64,000 nucleotides of DNA from Planctomycetota bacterium (GTDB lineage: Bacteria; Planctomycetota; Phycisphaerae; Phycisphaerales; Phycisphaeraceae): contig JAIOPN010000034.1 of NCBI GenBank assembly GCA_021413865.1, forward strand, positions 1 to 64,000. The letters are read 5' to 3'. The notes beneath the pieces were generated by a model. That model had not been told where the DNA came from, made no database searches, and was given only the letters and a program-made list of their open reading frames with translations. Both the position numbers and the translations under genes were made by a program. Position 1 is the first letter of the stretch; each line of letters starts with the position of its first letter. Of this stretch, positions 36,288-46,013 are shown piece by piece.

Positions 36288-36471
36288 GGCCAGACCTCCA
36301 ATGGTGCGTGTCGTATGTTTTGGGCCCGATTGAAACGGCCCGCTCCGGCGGCACACCCCCTCGACACGCGTCGAGAAAAGCGGCTTTGGGTCGCACCCGA
36401 CCTGCCAGAGTCCCCATACAGGTTATCCCGCTTACCACGGGGGGGCAAGGGGTGAATCGGACGGGTGTTCT

Positions 36472-36558
36472 GGACGAGCCGCGACCGTGAGGGAGCGGTT
36501 CTTTTGAATGGGTTGACTTTCAGATGAAGAACCGCTCCCTCACGGCCGCGGCTCGTCC
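36472..36558. repeat. Long inverted repeat, 32-base arms with one mismatch
   Basis: Arms at 36472-36503 and 36527-36558 pair over 32 positions with a single A-C mismatch at the 13th base, around a 23-base loop. It occupies the 333-base gap between the divergent infC and the oxidoreductase fusion gene. There is no ORF in it and no T-tract beside it. The remaining gap holds a TTGACG hexamer (36566) and little else. Confidence 0.9.
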
Positions 36559-36620
36559 GGAGGGGTTGACGCACGCCGACCGTTTCCCGACAGTACCCCT
36601 CCTAAACGGAGCCAACCATT

Positions 36621-38672
36621 ATGAGCACTGCTTCCTCTTCCCGCATCGGCTGGGGCATCCTCGGCACCGGCCGTATCGCCAAGAAACTCGCCAACGCCGT
36701 CAACGCCTCCACCACCGGCAAGCTCGTCGCCGTCGGCAGCCGGTCCAAGGAATCCGCCGACAAGTTCGGCGACGAACTCAAAATCCCCAACCGCTACGCC
36801 ACCTACGACGGCGTCCTCGCCGACCCCGCGGTGCAGGCGGTCTACATCTCGCTCCCCAATCACCTGCACGCCTACTGGACCATCCGCTGCGCCGAGGCGG
36901 GCAAGCACGTCCTGTGCGAGAAGCCCGTCGCGATGAACCACCCCGAGGCCATGACCATGATCGAGCACTGCCGGCGGCACGGCGTGTTCCTCATGGAGGC
37001 CTTCATGTACCGCTGCCACCCGCAGACCGCCAAGGTCCAGCAGCTCCTGCGCGACAAGAGCATCGGTGAGGTCCGCATCATCCAGTCCACCTTCAGCTAC
37101 AACGGCGGCGACCGCTGGCAGGACATCCGCATGAACAACGCCATGGGCGGCGGCGGCATCATGGACGTCGGCTGCTACACCGCCTCCTATACCCGGCTCA
37201 TCGCCGGCGCGGCGCTCGGAAAAGATTTCTCCGACCCCACGGCGCTGCAGGGCTCCGCGGTGATCGGGGACACCAGCAAGGTGGACGAGTGGGCGACCGC
37301 CTCCGTCCGCTTCCCCGGTCCCAGTGGTCCGACCACCGACATACTCGCCACGCTCACCTGCGGCATGCGCGTCAACGCCGACAACTGCGTCCGCATCTTC
37401 GGCTCCACGGGCAGCATCACCATCCCGAACCCCTGGTTCCCGGGTGAGAAGGACAACAAGGTCATCCTGCACAAGGCCGGCGGCGAGCCCGAGACGATCA
37501 CCATCGACGGCGGGGCGGGCCTCTACACCATCGAGGTGGACACCGTCGCCGCAGCGATCCACAACAAACAGGTGCAGGCGGCCTCGCCCTGCATGTCCTG
37601 GACGGACACCATTTCCAACATGCAGCTGCTCGACCAGTGGCGCAAGAGCGTCGGGCTGGCGTGGGAGACCGAGACCGCCGAGGCGATGAAGACCCGCGTC
37701 ACCGGCCGGCCGCTGGCGAAGCTGCCCGATGCCTCGCTGCCACGCCTCAAGATCCCCGGCCTCGACAAGCCGATCTCCCGCGTCGTCATGGGTTCCATGA
37801 TCTTCGGCATGCAGGACCTCCCCCTCACCTTCCACCTGCTTGACAACTTCGTCGAGATCGGCGGCAACTGCATCGACACTGCCTTCGTCTATGGCGGCGG
37901 CGAATCCGAGAAAGCGGTCGGCGCCTGGCTCAAGGCACGCGGCAACCGCAAGGAGATGGTCATCCTCTCCAAGGGCGGCCACACCCCCAACTGCAACCCC
38001 GAGGCGATCCGCCGGGAGCTCGCCACGTCGCTCGAACGGCTCGGCGTGGACCACGTCGATCTCTACATACTCCACCGCGACAACCTCGACCTGCCCGTGG
38101 GCGAACTGGTCGACGTGCTTTACGAGGCGCACAAGGCGGGCAAGGTCGGCGTGTTCGGCGGGTCGAACTGGACCACCGCACGCCTCGAGGCCGCCAACGA
38201 GTACGCGAAGAAGAAGGGCATCCCCGGCTTCGGCGCGAGCAGCCCGAACCTCTCGCTCGCCAAGTGGAACGCCCCCTCCTGGGCCGGCTGCATCAGCGCC
38301 TCGGACGCCGAGTCGCTCGCCTGGTACAAGCGGACGCAGATGCCGCTTTTCTCCTGGTCCAGTCAGGCCGGCGGGCTTTTCGCCGGGCGGCTCCGCCCCG
38401 AGGAAAAATTCCACCCCGACTGGTTCGTGCGAGGCAACGTCAACACCTGGGTCAACGACGACAACATGAAACGATTCGAGCGCGCCAAGGAGTTGGGCAA
38501 GAAGAAGGGCGTCTCCGCCACGCAGATCGCGATGGCGTACGTCATCAGCCAGCCCTTCCCGACCTTCGCCCTCATCGGCCCGCGCACGATCGAGGAGGCG
38601 AGGACGTCGATCATGGGCGTGAACCTCAAGCTGACGGCGGATGAATTGAAGTGGTTGAATCTGGAGGCGTGA
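36621..38672 (+). CDS. Gfo/Idh/MocA oxidoreductase fused to an aldo-keto reductase
   Basis: One intact 683-residue frame carries two oxidoreductases. Residues 1-350 are a Gfo/Idh/MocA enzyme (WGILGTGRIAKKLANAV, AGKHVLCEKPVAMN, GGGGIMDVGCY). Residues about 375-683 are an aldo-keto reductase with the tetrad D419, Y424 (CIDTAFVYGGG), K451 (ILSKGG) and H485 (YILHRDN). Both families use nicotinamide cofactors on sugars or sugar-like ketones. A fused pair could oxidise and then reduce one substrate, for instance as an epimerase with internal cofactor recycling. The first half resembles glucose-fructose oxidoreductase/dihydrodiol dehydrogenase types. No signal peptide is present. Confidence 0.9.
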   Translation: MSTASSSRIGWGILGTGRIAKKLANAVNASTTGKLVAVGSRSKESADKFGDELKIPNRYATYDGVLADPAVQAVYISLPNHLHAYWTIRCAEAGKHVLCEKPVAMNHPEAMTMIEHCRRHGVFLMEAFMYRCHPQTAKVQQLLRDKSIGEVRIIQSTFSYNGGDRWQDIRMNNAMGGGGIMDVGCYTASYTRLIAGAALGKDFSDPTALQGSAVIGDTSKVDEWATASVRFPGPSGPTTDILATLTCGMRVNADNCVRIFGSTGSITIPNPWFPGEKDNKVILHKAGGEPETITIDGGAGLYTIEVDTVAAAIHNKQVQAASPCMSWTDTISNMQLLDQWRKSVGLAWETETAEAMKTRVTGRPLAKLPDASLPRLKIPGLDKPISRVVMGSMIFGMQDLPLTFHLLDNFVEIGGNCIDTAFVYGGGESEKAVGAWLKARGNRKEMVILSKGGHTPNCNPEAIRRELATSLERLGVDHVDLYILHRDNLDLPVGELVDVLYEAHKAGKVGVFGGSNWTTARLEAANEYAKKKGIPGFGASSPNLSLAKWNAPSWAGCISASDAESLAWYKRTQMPLFSWSSQAGGLFAGRLRPEEKFHPDWFVRGNVNTWVNDDNMKRFERAKELGKKKGVSATQIAMAYVISQPFPTFALIGPRTIEEARTSIMGVNLKLTADELKWLNLEA

Positions 38673-38726
38673 GCCACATGAAATACTGGGCGCTGCAAGC
38701 TTCGATGTTGTCGCCCTGCAACCTGC

Positions 38727-40298
38727 TTATTTCAATCGCGCCCCGCGCCCGCCCGAGATCGGTACGAGTTCGCAACGGCTGATGCGGAAATCTCCTTGAC
38801 GACGATCCGTGACGATGCCAAGGCATAGTGTTTTTCGTGCGGGCCAACTCACCATTGGGTTAGTTGACAACTGCTTCCAAGTGCCACGCCAATCAAGGAT
38901 GGTGTTGTCGCCTCCCAGCAGCCTGATACCGCCGTTCCGCACCTGGTAGGTCAGCGTGACGGCTTTGCCCGGGGGCAGCACGATGCCGCTCTTATGCGTC
39001 GAATTGGTGGCCTTCCAACCATCGACGTTTTCCATTCCTGAACCGCCAAACTGGCCGACATACACCTGCACTGATGTGTCGCCGGTGATCAGCCTCACGT
39101 TCAGGTATCCCTCGCCCTTGATCCGTTCGGCAACGACGATCAGGTCATACTCCGGCGGGGGTTGATATGGCAGTTCGAGCGTGCCGCCGTCGCTGACAAG
39201 GCTGCCCGCGTCGAGTTTCCAAGTTCCGCCTGTGGGAAGTTGGATAAGGCTCAACAGGTCGATGGCAGCCGCCTCCGGGCCCGAGGTAATGGCCAATTCG
39301 TCCAAACGTTGTTCGACGCGGGCCTTGGCAAGGCCAGTCAACTCCGGCGCGGCTTTGCGGTACCAGTACGCGGATCGCGTCTGGATCGCCCGTTTGAACG
39401 CGGGCGGTTCTTTCCCGGTGATGTCCCACCATGCGTCGCCCACCATGGCTTGTTGAATCGCATCCTTGGGAGCGGCCATGTCCTTTTCGGACGCCTGCTT
39501 CAACGCCGTATCACCACCCTGGGCCAGCAGGGGCAGACCTTTCTGCCAGTCACCCTTGACCAAACAATAGAACCTGCCCATGGTGAGGTTGGCGGCGGGG
39601 TCAAGCGGGTCCTCCTGTAGCCGCGTTCTCGCTGATTGTGCCGCAGAGTAGGAACGCTGGATCATGACGAGGTCTTTCACGCGGACCGCGGCTCGTTGTT
39701 GCAGACCGGCGTCTTTCGAGCTGCTGGCTAGCGTTACATCCCGTTGCGCCAAGCGCTGGGCGACCTCGTACTGGTCTTCGGCCAGTGCCTGATCGATCAC
39801 AAGGTTGATCGCCGAATCGAGACGCTTGATCTGAGCCAGATGATCGGCGGATTGCGAGGTCGCCTTTCCAACCATTTTTAGCAACGAATCCGCTTTCGAT
39901 GCTAGGGTGTCGATCTGGTAACCCTGGCCCATCTGGTCGATGGTGCGCAGGACGAGTTCGACATCACCGGCGGCTACGGCCATGTCCCTCGCCGTTACCC
40001 AGAGTGCATAGCGGCCAACGGCATCTTCCGGAGTATCGGTGCCGGCCTGCAGGAGTTTGGCCGCCAATTCGCCCTTCTCTTCGGGGGTCTTGGCCTTGTC
40101 GATACTCGTTTTATATATCCCGGCTACGGCCGCCTGTGCTTTGATGAGCACAGCGGCCTCTGGAGCGGACGTTTTCTGGGCCGGTTGCGTCGCGGTCTGC
40201 GCGAACACAGCCACGGCCATCGACAGCGGCAGCACGATGGCCAGGGGCAGCCAGCAATTGCTGCGGGGGCATCTCATGGCTGTGGTGTGCGTGAGCAT
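38727..40298 (-). CDS. Secreted planctomycete-type protein, helical repeats plus beta-sandwich-like C-terminus
   Basis: The 523-residue protein has a signal peptide (CWLPLAIVLPLSMAVAVFA) and a TATQPAQKTSAPEA linker. A helical region follows (residues about 50-360) with AYWYRKAAPELTGLAKARVEQRLDEL, a phrase typical of Planctomycetota secreted proteins. The final domain of about 150 residues (PPPEYDLIVVAERIKGEGYLNVRLITG) resembles a jelly-roll sugar-hydrolase-like or LamG fold. An ATG 21 bases later is an alternative start. The gene is monocistronic and lies between the fusion gene and cdsA. The function is unknown; cell-surface carbohydrate binding is a guess. Confidence 0.7.
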   Translation of the reverse strand: MLTHTTAMRCPRSNCWLPLAIVLPLSMAVAVFAQTATQPAQKTSAPEAAVLIKAQAAVAGIYKTSIDKAKTPEEKGELAAKLLQAGTDTPEDAVGRYALWVTARDMAVAAGDVELVLRTIDQMGQGYQIDTLASKADSLLKMVGKATSQSADHLAQIKRLDSAINLVIDQALAEDQYEVAQRLAQRDVTLASSSKDAGLQQRAAVRVKDLVMIQRSYSAAQSARTRLQEDPLDPAANLTMGRFYCLVKGDWQKGLPLLAQGGDTALKQASEKDMAAPKDAIQQAMVGDAWWDITGKEPPAFKRAIQTRSAYWYRKAAPELTGLAKARVEQRLDELAITSGPEAAAIDLLSLIQLPTGGTWKLDAGSLVSDGGTLELPYQPPPEYDLIVVAERIKGEGYLNVRLITGDTSVQVYVGQFGGSGMENVDGWKATNSTHKSGIVLPPGKAVTLTYQVRNGGIRLLGGDNTILDWRGTWKQLSTNPMVSWPARKTLCLGIVTDRRQGDFRISRCELVPISGGRGARLK

Positions 40299-40389
40299 GC
40301 GTCGAGCCCGTCACCTACGGCGGAATGGTCGCTTGGAGCAACACGGAAGCGAGTATCAGACTATCGCTGTGTGGGGAGAGATCAAGCCA

Positions 40390-41373
40390 TCACCCGGGCG
40401 GCGCGACCGCCGCCGCCTTCGACATATGCGCCGCCAGGACGAGCAGCCAGTACGCCAGCGGGGCGACGACGATCGGGGAGTCAATGATGTCGAGCAGGCC
40501 GCCGAAGCCGGGGACGGCGCTGCCGGAGTCCTTGATGCCCGCGTCGCGCTTGAACATGCTGGCGATGAGGTCGCCGAACTGCCCCAGCGCCCCCATCGCG
40601 GCCCCGGAGAGGAACGCGGCCCAGAGCGGGAAGATCAGTTGCACGGCCGCGCGCGGGCTGTCCTTGTCGAGCCCGCGCACCTCGACGCCGAGGTGGTTCC
40701 CCAGCGCCGCCAGCCCCGTCGCGACAACGGCCGATAGCAGCACGCCGCCGAAGAGGCCTTCCCACGTCTTGCCCGGGCTGAGCCAGGGGATGAGCTTGTG
40801 CCGGCCGATCGCCCGGCCGGTGAAGTAGGCGCCGATGTCGCAGCACTTGACGATCAGGAGGATGGCGGCGACGACCCAGGCGTCGTGCCACCGGCGGATC
40901 GCCACGTAAAACCCCGGCAGGATCCCCATGTACACGAACGAGAACATCGTGATGCCCGCGGTCATCACCGCCCCCTTGGGGTCGCGCTTGAGCCAGTTGT
41001 TTTTCACGATCGCCAGCAGGAAGAGCACCGACATCAGCGTCGCCACGATGGCGGTGGTCGCCTGCGAATTGATCTTGAGCGGGATGATGTAGATCAACAC
41101 GCACCCGGTGACGCCGCTGAGTGCGACGATGAAGGGGTCGGCGTCCATGCCCTTGGCGCGCATGATGGCGCACATCTCCCGCGCGGTCAGTACGATCAGC
41201 ACAATGAAGACCGCCAGCATGAGCAGCCCGGCGGGGAGGTAGGGCTTGCCCATGAAGAACCGCTGCGCCCACGTGCCGGTGAGGTCCACAAGGCCCAGCG
41301 AGTTATCGAGGAACAGGATCAACACCAGCGCGGCGAGCATCAGCGGGCCGAAGATCAGGCGGTACCGGAGCAT
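40390..41373 (-). CDS. cdsA: Phosphatidate cytidylyltransferase
   Basis: The 327-residue protein has about eight membrane helices. Its C-terminal signature GQFGDLIASMFKRDAGIKDSGSAVPGFGGLLDIID matches the CDP-alcohol phosphatidate cytidylyltransferase pattern S/G-x-x-G-D-L...K-R...K-D...P-G-x-G-G-x-x-D-x-x-D. It makes CDP-diacylglycerol from CTP and phosphatidate in the inner membrane. SPGKTWEGLFGGVL is also typical. The usual neighbours (uppS, dxr, rseP) are absent. Divergent from the RDD gene by 90 bases. Confidence 0.95.
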   Translation of the reverse strand: MLRYRLIFGPLMLAALVLILFLDNSLGLVDLTGTWAQRFFMGKPYLPAGLLMLAVFIVLIVLTAREMCAIMRAKGMDADPFIVALSGVTGCVLIYIIPLKINSQATTAIVATLMSVLFLLAIVKNNWLKRDPKGAVMTAGITMFSFVYMGILPGFYVAIRRWHDAWVVAAILLIVKCCDIGAYFTGRAIGRHKLIPWLSPGKTWEGLFGGVLLSAVVATGLAALGNHLGVEVRGLDKDSPRAAVQLIFPLWAAFLSGAAMGALGQFGDLIASMFKRDAGIKDSGSAVPGFGGLLDIIDSPIVVAPLAYWLLVLAAHMSKAAAVAPPG

Positions 41374-41463
41374 CGGGCGGCATGGTAGCAGGTGGGGCGC
41401 GGGATGCGACGTGTCAGCAGGAAGGGCTTGCGCGTTTGCCCCGTGCGCCCGTGATGCCGTATC

Positions 41464-43113
41464 GTGTGCGGCGTGCCATCACACAACCACTCCGAAAATG
41501 TGCGACGCCATCGTGCGTCGCTGGGCCGCCTCATCATCATCGCGGGGCTGCTCCTGCTGGCGCTGACGCCCGGGGCGAAGGCCCTCACGGCCGCGGGCGA
41601 CGCCAACGATCTCTGGGTCGTGCAGCCCAACGCGGAGCGGGCCATCACGCTGCTCCACCGGTTGTGGAACGACGATCCAAGCCGGGTTGAGGCGGTGGCG
41701 TCGCTGGAAGGCCGGTTGTCGCCCAACGGCCTGGCGGCGGCGGGGGGCAGGGCGTGGCTGGTGTACGACAACATGAGCGTGCAGTCGATCACCACGGTGA
41801 CGGTGACGGACGCGAGGCTGCCGAGGTACGACCAGCCGACCATGGAAGCGCCGCTGCCGCGCGTCGCGGCCGTGCTGGCGTTCACGGCGACGAAAGACGG
41901 GCCCTGGGCGCTGGTACGCATCGAAGATGCGGCAACGCTGCTCCAGGTCGATGCGACGCAGCCCAGCGATACGCAACCCGCCAGCCAACCCGTCACCACT
42001 CAGGCCGCCGCCACGCTCCCCGCCGCCACGCAGCCCGTGCGGGAGTTGCGGCTGCTGCGACTTGACCGTGGGCGTTGGGCCCCGGTGCCGTTGCCCGCCG
42101 ACTGGCCCATCGATGGCCGTATGTTCCTTGTCGTCGCCGATCCCGATGACGCCGTGCCCTGCCTGCTGCGCGTGGACACGGGGGAGGAGGGCGACGTGCT
42201 GCGCATCGAAGAGATGCGTGACAAGCAGTGGACCACGCGCCGGGTGAAACTGGACGGCACGATTGATTCGCCCGTCATCGCTGTCGGAGGACAGTTGCTC
42301 TTTGCCCGCTCCGGTGTCACGGATCAGAAATTGGACGTGGAACTACTGGCCGTACGCGGAGAGGGGACGCTCAGCCTCGGGCGGGCGTCGCTGCCGGACG
42401 CGGCGGGGAAGGCCTGGACGCTCGTCGCCAGCGGGGAAACCGCGGCGGTGATCTCGGGCGATGGCGCTGACAGCATGCAGTGGGTCCGGCTGGACCTCAG
42501 CGGCAGGCCCGCGGAGCCGGCGGGGAAGCTGGCCGTCGCCTCGCCACGCGTTGGCGTGGATGCCCTGCGCGTCTCCATCCAGATGATCATGCTCGCCGTC
42601 GCGCTGCTCATCATGTTCGTGGTCTGGCGCCGTGACGGCGGCATCGTGGTGGTCAAGATGCCCGCGGGCTACGTCGAGGCGGACGTGTTCCGCAGGCTCT
42701 TCGCCGCGGTCATCGACCTCATCCCCTGCGTCCTGGCGGTCTGGTTTTTTCTGCGCGTCCCGCTCGACGACGTCGCCGCGCACTGGCCGGGCACGCCCGT
42801 TGAGCTGAAGCTCCAGTTGCCCGGGTTGGTGATTATCCTTCTCTACGCGATCCACACGTTCTTCAGCGAGCTGTTTACGGCGACCACGCTGGGCAAGCGG
42901 GCGGTCGGCCTGCGCGTGGCGAGCATCGACGGCACCCCGCCCAACGTCTGGCAGGTCGCCGGGCGGTGTGCTCTCAAGGTGTTCGAGTTTGTCGCCTGGC
43001 CGCTGCTGATCCTGCCCTTGTTCCGGCCTTACGGTCAGCGGCTGGGCGATTCGGTCGCCCGCACCGTGGTCGTCATGCCCCGCCAGGAAGAGGACCACAG
43101 CCGGGACTCGTGA
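41464..43113 (+). CDS. RDD-family membrane protein with long N-terminal extracytoplasmic domain
   Basis: The GTG at 41464 is used; a GTG 9 bases later is possible. The 549-residue protein has a signal/anchor at about 21-40. A large domain with alternating beta-like text ([25 protein letters not shown]) looks like a degenerate propeller. A linker [20 protein letters not shown] lies near 170-190. A helix follows near 370, and then an RDD domain ([53 protein letters not shown]). RDD proteins are usually small; this is an enlarged version. queC follows 20 bases later. Confidence 0.82.
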   Translation: MCGVPSHNHSENVRRHRASLGRLIIIAGLLLLALTPGAKALTAAGDANDLWVVQPNAERAITLLHRLWNDDPSRVEAVASLEGRLSPNGLAAAGGRAWLVYDNMSVQSITTVTVTDARLPRYDQPTMEAPLPRVAAVLAFTATKDGPWALVRIEDAATLLQVDATQPSDTQPASQPVTTQAAATLPAATQPVRELRLLRLDRGRWAPVPLPADWPIDGRMFLVVADPDDAVPCLLRVDTGEEGDVLRIEEMRDKQWTTRRVKLDGTIDSPVIAVGGQLLFARSGVTDQKLDVELLAVRGEGTLSLGRASLPDAAGKAWTLVASGETAAVISGDGADSMQWVRLDLSGRPAEPAGKLAVASPRVGVDALRVSIQMIMLAVALLIMFVVWRRDGGIVVVKMPAGYVEADVFRRLFAAVIDLIPCVLAVWFFLRVPLDDVAAHWPGTPVELKLQLPGLVIILLYAIHTFFSELFTATTLGKRAVGLRVASIDGTPPNVWQVAGRCALKVFEFVAWPLLILPLFRPYGQRLGDSVARTVVVMPRQEEDHSRDS

Positions 43114-43133
43114 CGCGCCCGGGCGCACCCACC

Positions 43134-43859
43134 ATGGCCGACGACACCCCGTCAACCCACCCGGACACGCCTCGCGCGGTGGTGCTGCTCTCCGGAGGCC
43201 TCGACAGCGCGACCACGCTCGCCATCGCGCGTGGCGAGGGGTTCGAGTGCCACGCCATGTCGTTCGACTACGGCCAGCGCCACCGTGTGGAGCTCGACGC
43301 CGCGCGCCGCGTGGCCGAGAGCCTGGGCGTCGCCTCGCACCGCTGGGTCAGCATCGACCTGCGGGCCTTCGGCGGCTCCGCCCTCACCGACCGCATCGAC
43401 GTGCCCAAGGACCGCGACGAATCGGCGATGACGCACGGCATCCCGGTCACCTACGTCCCGGCACGCAACACCATCTTCCTCGCTTATGCCCTGGCGCTGG
43501 CGGAGGTGATCGGCTCGGGCGACATCTTCATCGGCGTCAACGCGGTCGATTACTCGGGCTACCCCGATTGCCGGCCCGAATACGTGGCCGCATTCGAGCG
43601 TACGGCGAACCTGGCGACCCGCGCCGGCGTCGAAGGGAAACGCCTGCGCATCCACACCCCGCTGATCCAGTGGCCCAAGACCCGCATCATCGAAACGGGC
43701 CTGCGCCTGGGCGTGGATTTCGCGCTGACGCACAGTTGTTACGACCCGCAGCCCGCGGGCAAGGATGTGTGGCGTGCCTGCGGCCGGTGTGACTCGTGCC
43801 TGATCCGCAAACAGGCGTTCGAGCAACTGGGGATGCGCGACCCGGCGCTGACGCGGTGA
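43134..43859 (+). CDS. queC: 7-cyano-7-deazaguanine synthase
   Basis: The 241-residue protein shows [17 protein letters not shown] (the ATP-pyrophosphatase PP-loop), [17 protein letters not shown] and [16 protein letters not shown]. The zinc site [18 protein letters not shown], continuing D-S-C, follows near the end. QueC converts 7-carboxy-7-deazaguanine to preQ0 for queuosine-type tRNA or DNA modification. queD, queE and queF are not in the window. The ATG lies 20 bases after the RDD gene, so cotranscription is likely. Confidence 0.97.
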   Translation: MADDTPSTHPDTPRAVVLLSGGLDSATTLAIARGEGFECHAMSFDYGQRHRVELDAARRVAESLGVASHRWVSIDLRAFGGSALTDRIDVPKDRDESAMTHGIPVTYVPARNTIFLAYALALAEVIGSGDIFIGVNAVDYSGYPDCRPEYVAAFERTANLATRAGVEGKRLRIHTPLIQWPKTRIIETGLRLGVDFALTHSCYDPQPAGKDVWRACGRCDSCLIRKQAFEQLGMRDPALTR

Positions 43860-43863
43860 GCGT

Positions 43864-44619
43864 TCACGGGGCCTCGTGGACGTCGTCGGGGGTCCCGGTG
43901 CCGGGGTCTTTCTCGGGTTCGATCGTCGCTTTGATCGTGAACTTCCCGCCCGCCGGGACTTTGTCGGCGATCGACACGCGGAAGATCTTCACCTGGTCCA
44001 GGCTGGAAAACGCCAGGTAGAAGGGGGACGAGGCGATCTCGGTTCCGCCCTCGTCGTACACCGTCAAAAGGAAGTGGGGCGTGACCGGGCCATCGGCGGC
44101 CTTGTTGACCATCTCGCCCACGCACTCGAAGCCGCCGTCCTCGGCCGGTACGAATTGCACGTCGTCGAAATAAAAACTCGCCCCGGCGTGGCGTGCACCG
44201 GCCTGTGGCGGTTTGACGCTCGGGGGCAGCGGCGCGGGCTTGGGGTCGAGGTCAAGGGTGTTGCGCCCGGTGCTTTCGCCGGCCGTCTTTTTGCCCTGGT
44301 CACGCGGCGCATCGGGTTGATTGCCGGTCATGCCTGTTTCGCCGCCCTCGCCCGATTCGTTGCGCAGGGCGCGTTCCAGCGTGCGCGTCACCTTCTCCAC
44401 CGAGCCCGGCGTGCGAAGACGGTCACGCAACTGGGGCAGCACGTCCTGCACGGCCTTGCGCAGCTGGTTCTGCCGCCCCTTGAGCTGCTGCAATTCCTGC
44501 TCGAGCCGCTGCACCTTCTGCTGCATGGCGGCGAACTCCTCGGCGGAGGGGTGCGTCGCGGCGAACGCGGGGGTGATCAACAGCAGCGTCGCGGTCAGCG
44601 CGGAGAGAAAACGGGTCAT
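43864..44619 (-). CDS. Secreted coiled-coil protein of unknown function
   Basis: AGGAG stands 7 bases before the ATG at 44619, which beats an ATG two codons earlier. The 251-residue protein has a signal peptide (MTRFLSALTATLLLITPAFA) and a coiled coil at residues about 28-60 (QQKVQRLEQELQQLKGRQ). A charged/Pro-rich linker follows. The C-terminal beta domain of about 95 residues (FYFDDVQFVPAEDGGFECVGEMVNKA, HFLLTVYDEGGTEIASSPFY) resembles FxLYD-type domains. It is probably periplasmic. Its 3' end nearly touches queC (4 bases). Confidence 0.65.
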   Translation of the reverse strand: MTRFLSALTATLLLITPAFAATHPSAEEFAAMQQKVQRLEQELQQLKGRQNQLRKAVQDVLPQLRDRLRTPGSVEKVTRTLERALRNESGEGGETGMTGNQPDAPRDQGKKTAGESTGRNTLDLDPKPAPLPPSVKPPQAGARHAGASFYFDDVQFVPAEDGGFECVGEMVNKAADGPVTPHFLLTVYDEGGTEIASSPFYLAFSSLDQVKIFRVSIADKVPAGGKFTIKATIEPEKDPGTGTPDDVHEAP

Positions 44620-44711
44620 GCTCATGCTCCTGGGCGTAGTCATACAGTGTAGGTGTCCGGTGCCGGCCTTGGCGACTCGCACGGCGCGGCGGTCTGTTGC
44701 ACAATGCCGCC

Positions 44712-45950
44712 ATGAAAGTGACCTTCGACGACATCCTCGCGGCCGCCGAGCGCCTCCGCGGCGGGGTGTATGAATCGCCCTGCCCCCCCTCGGAACCGCT
44801 GTCTCTGGCGACGGGTTGCAAGGTGTGGTGCAAGCTCGATTACCTGCAACGGACAGGCAGCTTCAAGGAACGCGGGGCGCGCAACGCGCTGCTCCTGCTC
44901 TCGCAGGCCGAGCGAGGGCGCGGCGTGGTCGCGGCGTCGGCGGGGAACCACGCGTTGGGTTTGGCGTACCACGGCAAACTGCTGGGCGTTCCTGTCACGG
45001 TGGTGATGCCCCGGTTCGCGCCGCTGACCAAGGTGAGCAACTGCCAGCAGCTCGGGGCGCGGGTGATCCTGGCGGGGGACGACCTGGACGCGGCACGCGC
45101 GGAGGCGGCCAAGCTGGTCGAGAGCGAGGGGCTGCGCTACATCCACGGCTTCAACGACCCGGAGGTGATCGCGGGGCAGGGGACGCTCGGCTTGGAGATC
45201 GTGGCGCAGGTGCCGGACCTGGAGGCGGTGCTCGTGCCGGTCGGGGGCGCTGGGTTGATCGCGGGGGTGGCGCTGGCGGTAAAGACGCTGCGGCCGGGTG
45301 TGAAGGTGATCGGCGTGGAGCCGTCACACGCGGCTAGCCTGACGGCGGCGCTGAAGGCGGGCCGCCCGGTCCCCGTCCCGGTGACGCCGACGCTCGCGGA
45401 CGGCTTGGCGGTATCACAGGTCGGCGCGAACGCCTTCGAGATCGCGCGGCAATACGTCGATCGCGTGGTGGTGGTGAGCGAACGATCGCTGGCGCTGGCG
45501 GTGCTGCGGCTGGCGGAGTTGGAGAAGAGCGTGGTGGAGGGGGCCGGCGCGGCCTCGCTGGCGGCGCTCCTGGAGGGATTGGCGCCGGAACTCAAGGGTA
45601 AACGCGTCGTGCTGCCGTTGTGCGGGGGCAACATCGACACGCCGGTGCTCGGCCGGATCATCGAGCGCGGCCTGGCGGCGGACGGCCGGCTCTGCCGGTT
45701 CGTGGCCCGCATCAGCGACCGGCCGGGCGGGCTGGCGGGCTTCGCGACGGTCATCGCGCAGGAGGGGGCGAGCATCCGCGACATCGAACACGACCGCACC
45801 TTCTCCGGCGAGGACCTGGCGAGCGTGAACGTCTATTGCGTCGTGGAGACGCGCGACTTCGAGCACGCGCAGCGGCTGCGCGAACGACTAACGGCACAGG
45901 GCTACCGGATCAACGTCCCGCCCTCGCTCGCGACGGCGGGTGAGGTGTAG
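44712..45950 (+). CDS. Threonine ammonia-lyase with C-terminal ACT domain
   Basis: The 412-residue protein has LQRTGSFKERGARNAL with the PLP lysine near residue 50, ASAGNHALGLA, PVGGAGLIAGVA (phosphate-binding loop) and VLPLCGGNID. A C-terminal ACT domain, residues about 330-400 (FVARISDRPGGLAGFATVIAQEGASI), follows. This layout fits the roughly 400-residue TdcB/IlvA-type enzyme that converts threonine to 2-oxobutanoate and ammonia. The ACT domain suggests amino-acid regulation. No ilv genes adjoin it, so a biosynthetic or catabolic role is undecided. Confidence 0.92.
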   Translation: MKVTFDDILAAAERLRGGVYESPCPPSEPLSLATGCKVWCKLDYLQRTGSFKERGARNALLLLSQAERGRGVVAASAGNHALGLAYHGKLLGVPVTVVMPRFAPLTKVSNCQQLGARVILAGDDLDAARAEAAKLVESEGLRYIHGFNDPEVIAGQGTLGLEIVAQVPDLEAVLVPVGGAGLIAGVALAVKTLRPGVKVIGVEPSHAASLTAALKAGRPVPVPVTPTLADGLAVSQVGANAFEIARQYVDRVVVVSERSLALAVLRLAELEKSVVEGAGAASLAALLEGLAPELKGKRVVLPLCGGNIDTPVLGRIIERGLAADGRLCRFVARISDRPGGLAGFATVIAQEGASIRDIEHDRTFSGEDLASVNVYCVVETRDFEHAQRLRERLTAQGYRINVPPSLATAGEV

Positions 45951-45955
45951 GCAAA

Positions 45956-45983
45956 TTAGCCGTCGGGCGATCCCGACGGCTAA
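45956..45983. repeat. Perfect 12-bp palindrome (TTAGCCGTCGGG type)
   Basis: TTAGCCGTCGGG at 45956-45967 pairs perfectly with CCCGACGGCTAA at 45972-45983 across a CGAT loop. It lies 5 bases after the threonine dehydratase stop. There is no T-tract on the forward strand, so it is a weak terminator candidate. More likely it is a member of a dispersed palindrome family or a transcript-end hairpin. Confidence 0.75.
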
Positions 45984-46013
45984 CAAAACCAATCATCGCC
46001 TACAATCGCACAC

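Noticed and set aside
38727-40298. Recent lateral acquisition of the secreted protein gene because of lower GC
   Set aside because: A sampled block was 60 % G+C, only slightly below the neighbours, and the protein shows lineage-typical phrases and linkers.
45956-45983. Strong intrinsic terminator after the threonine dehydratase
   Set aside because: The hairpin is perfect but is followed by CAAAACC rather than a T-tract on the forward strand; recorded as a palindrome only.
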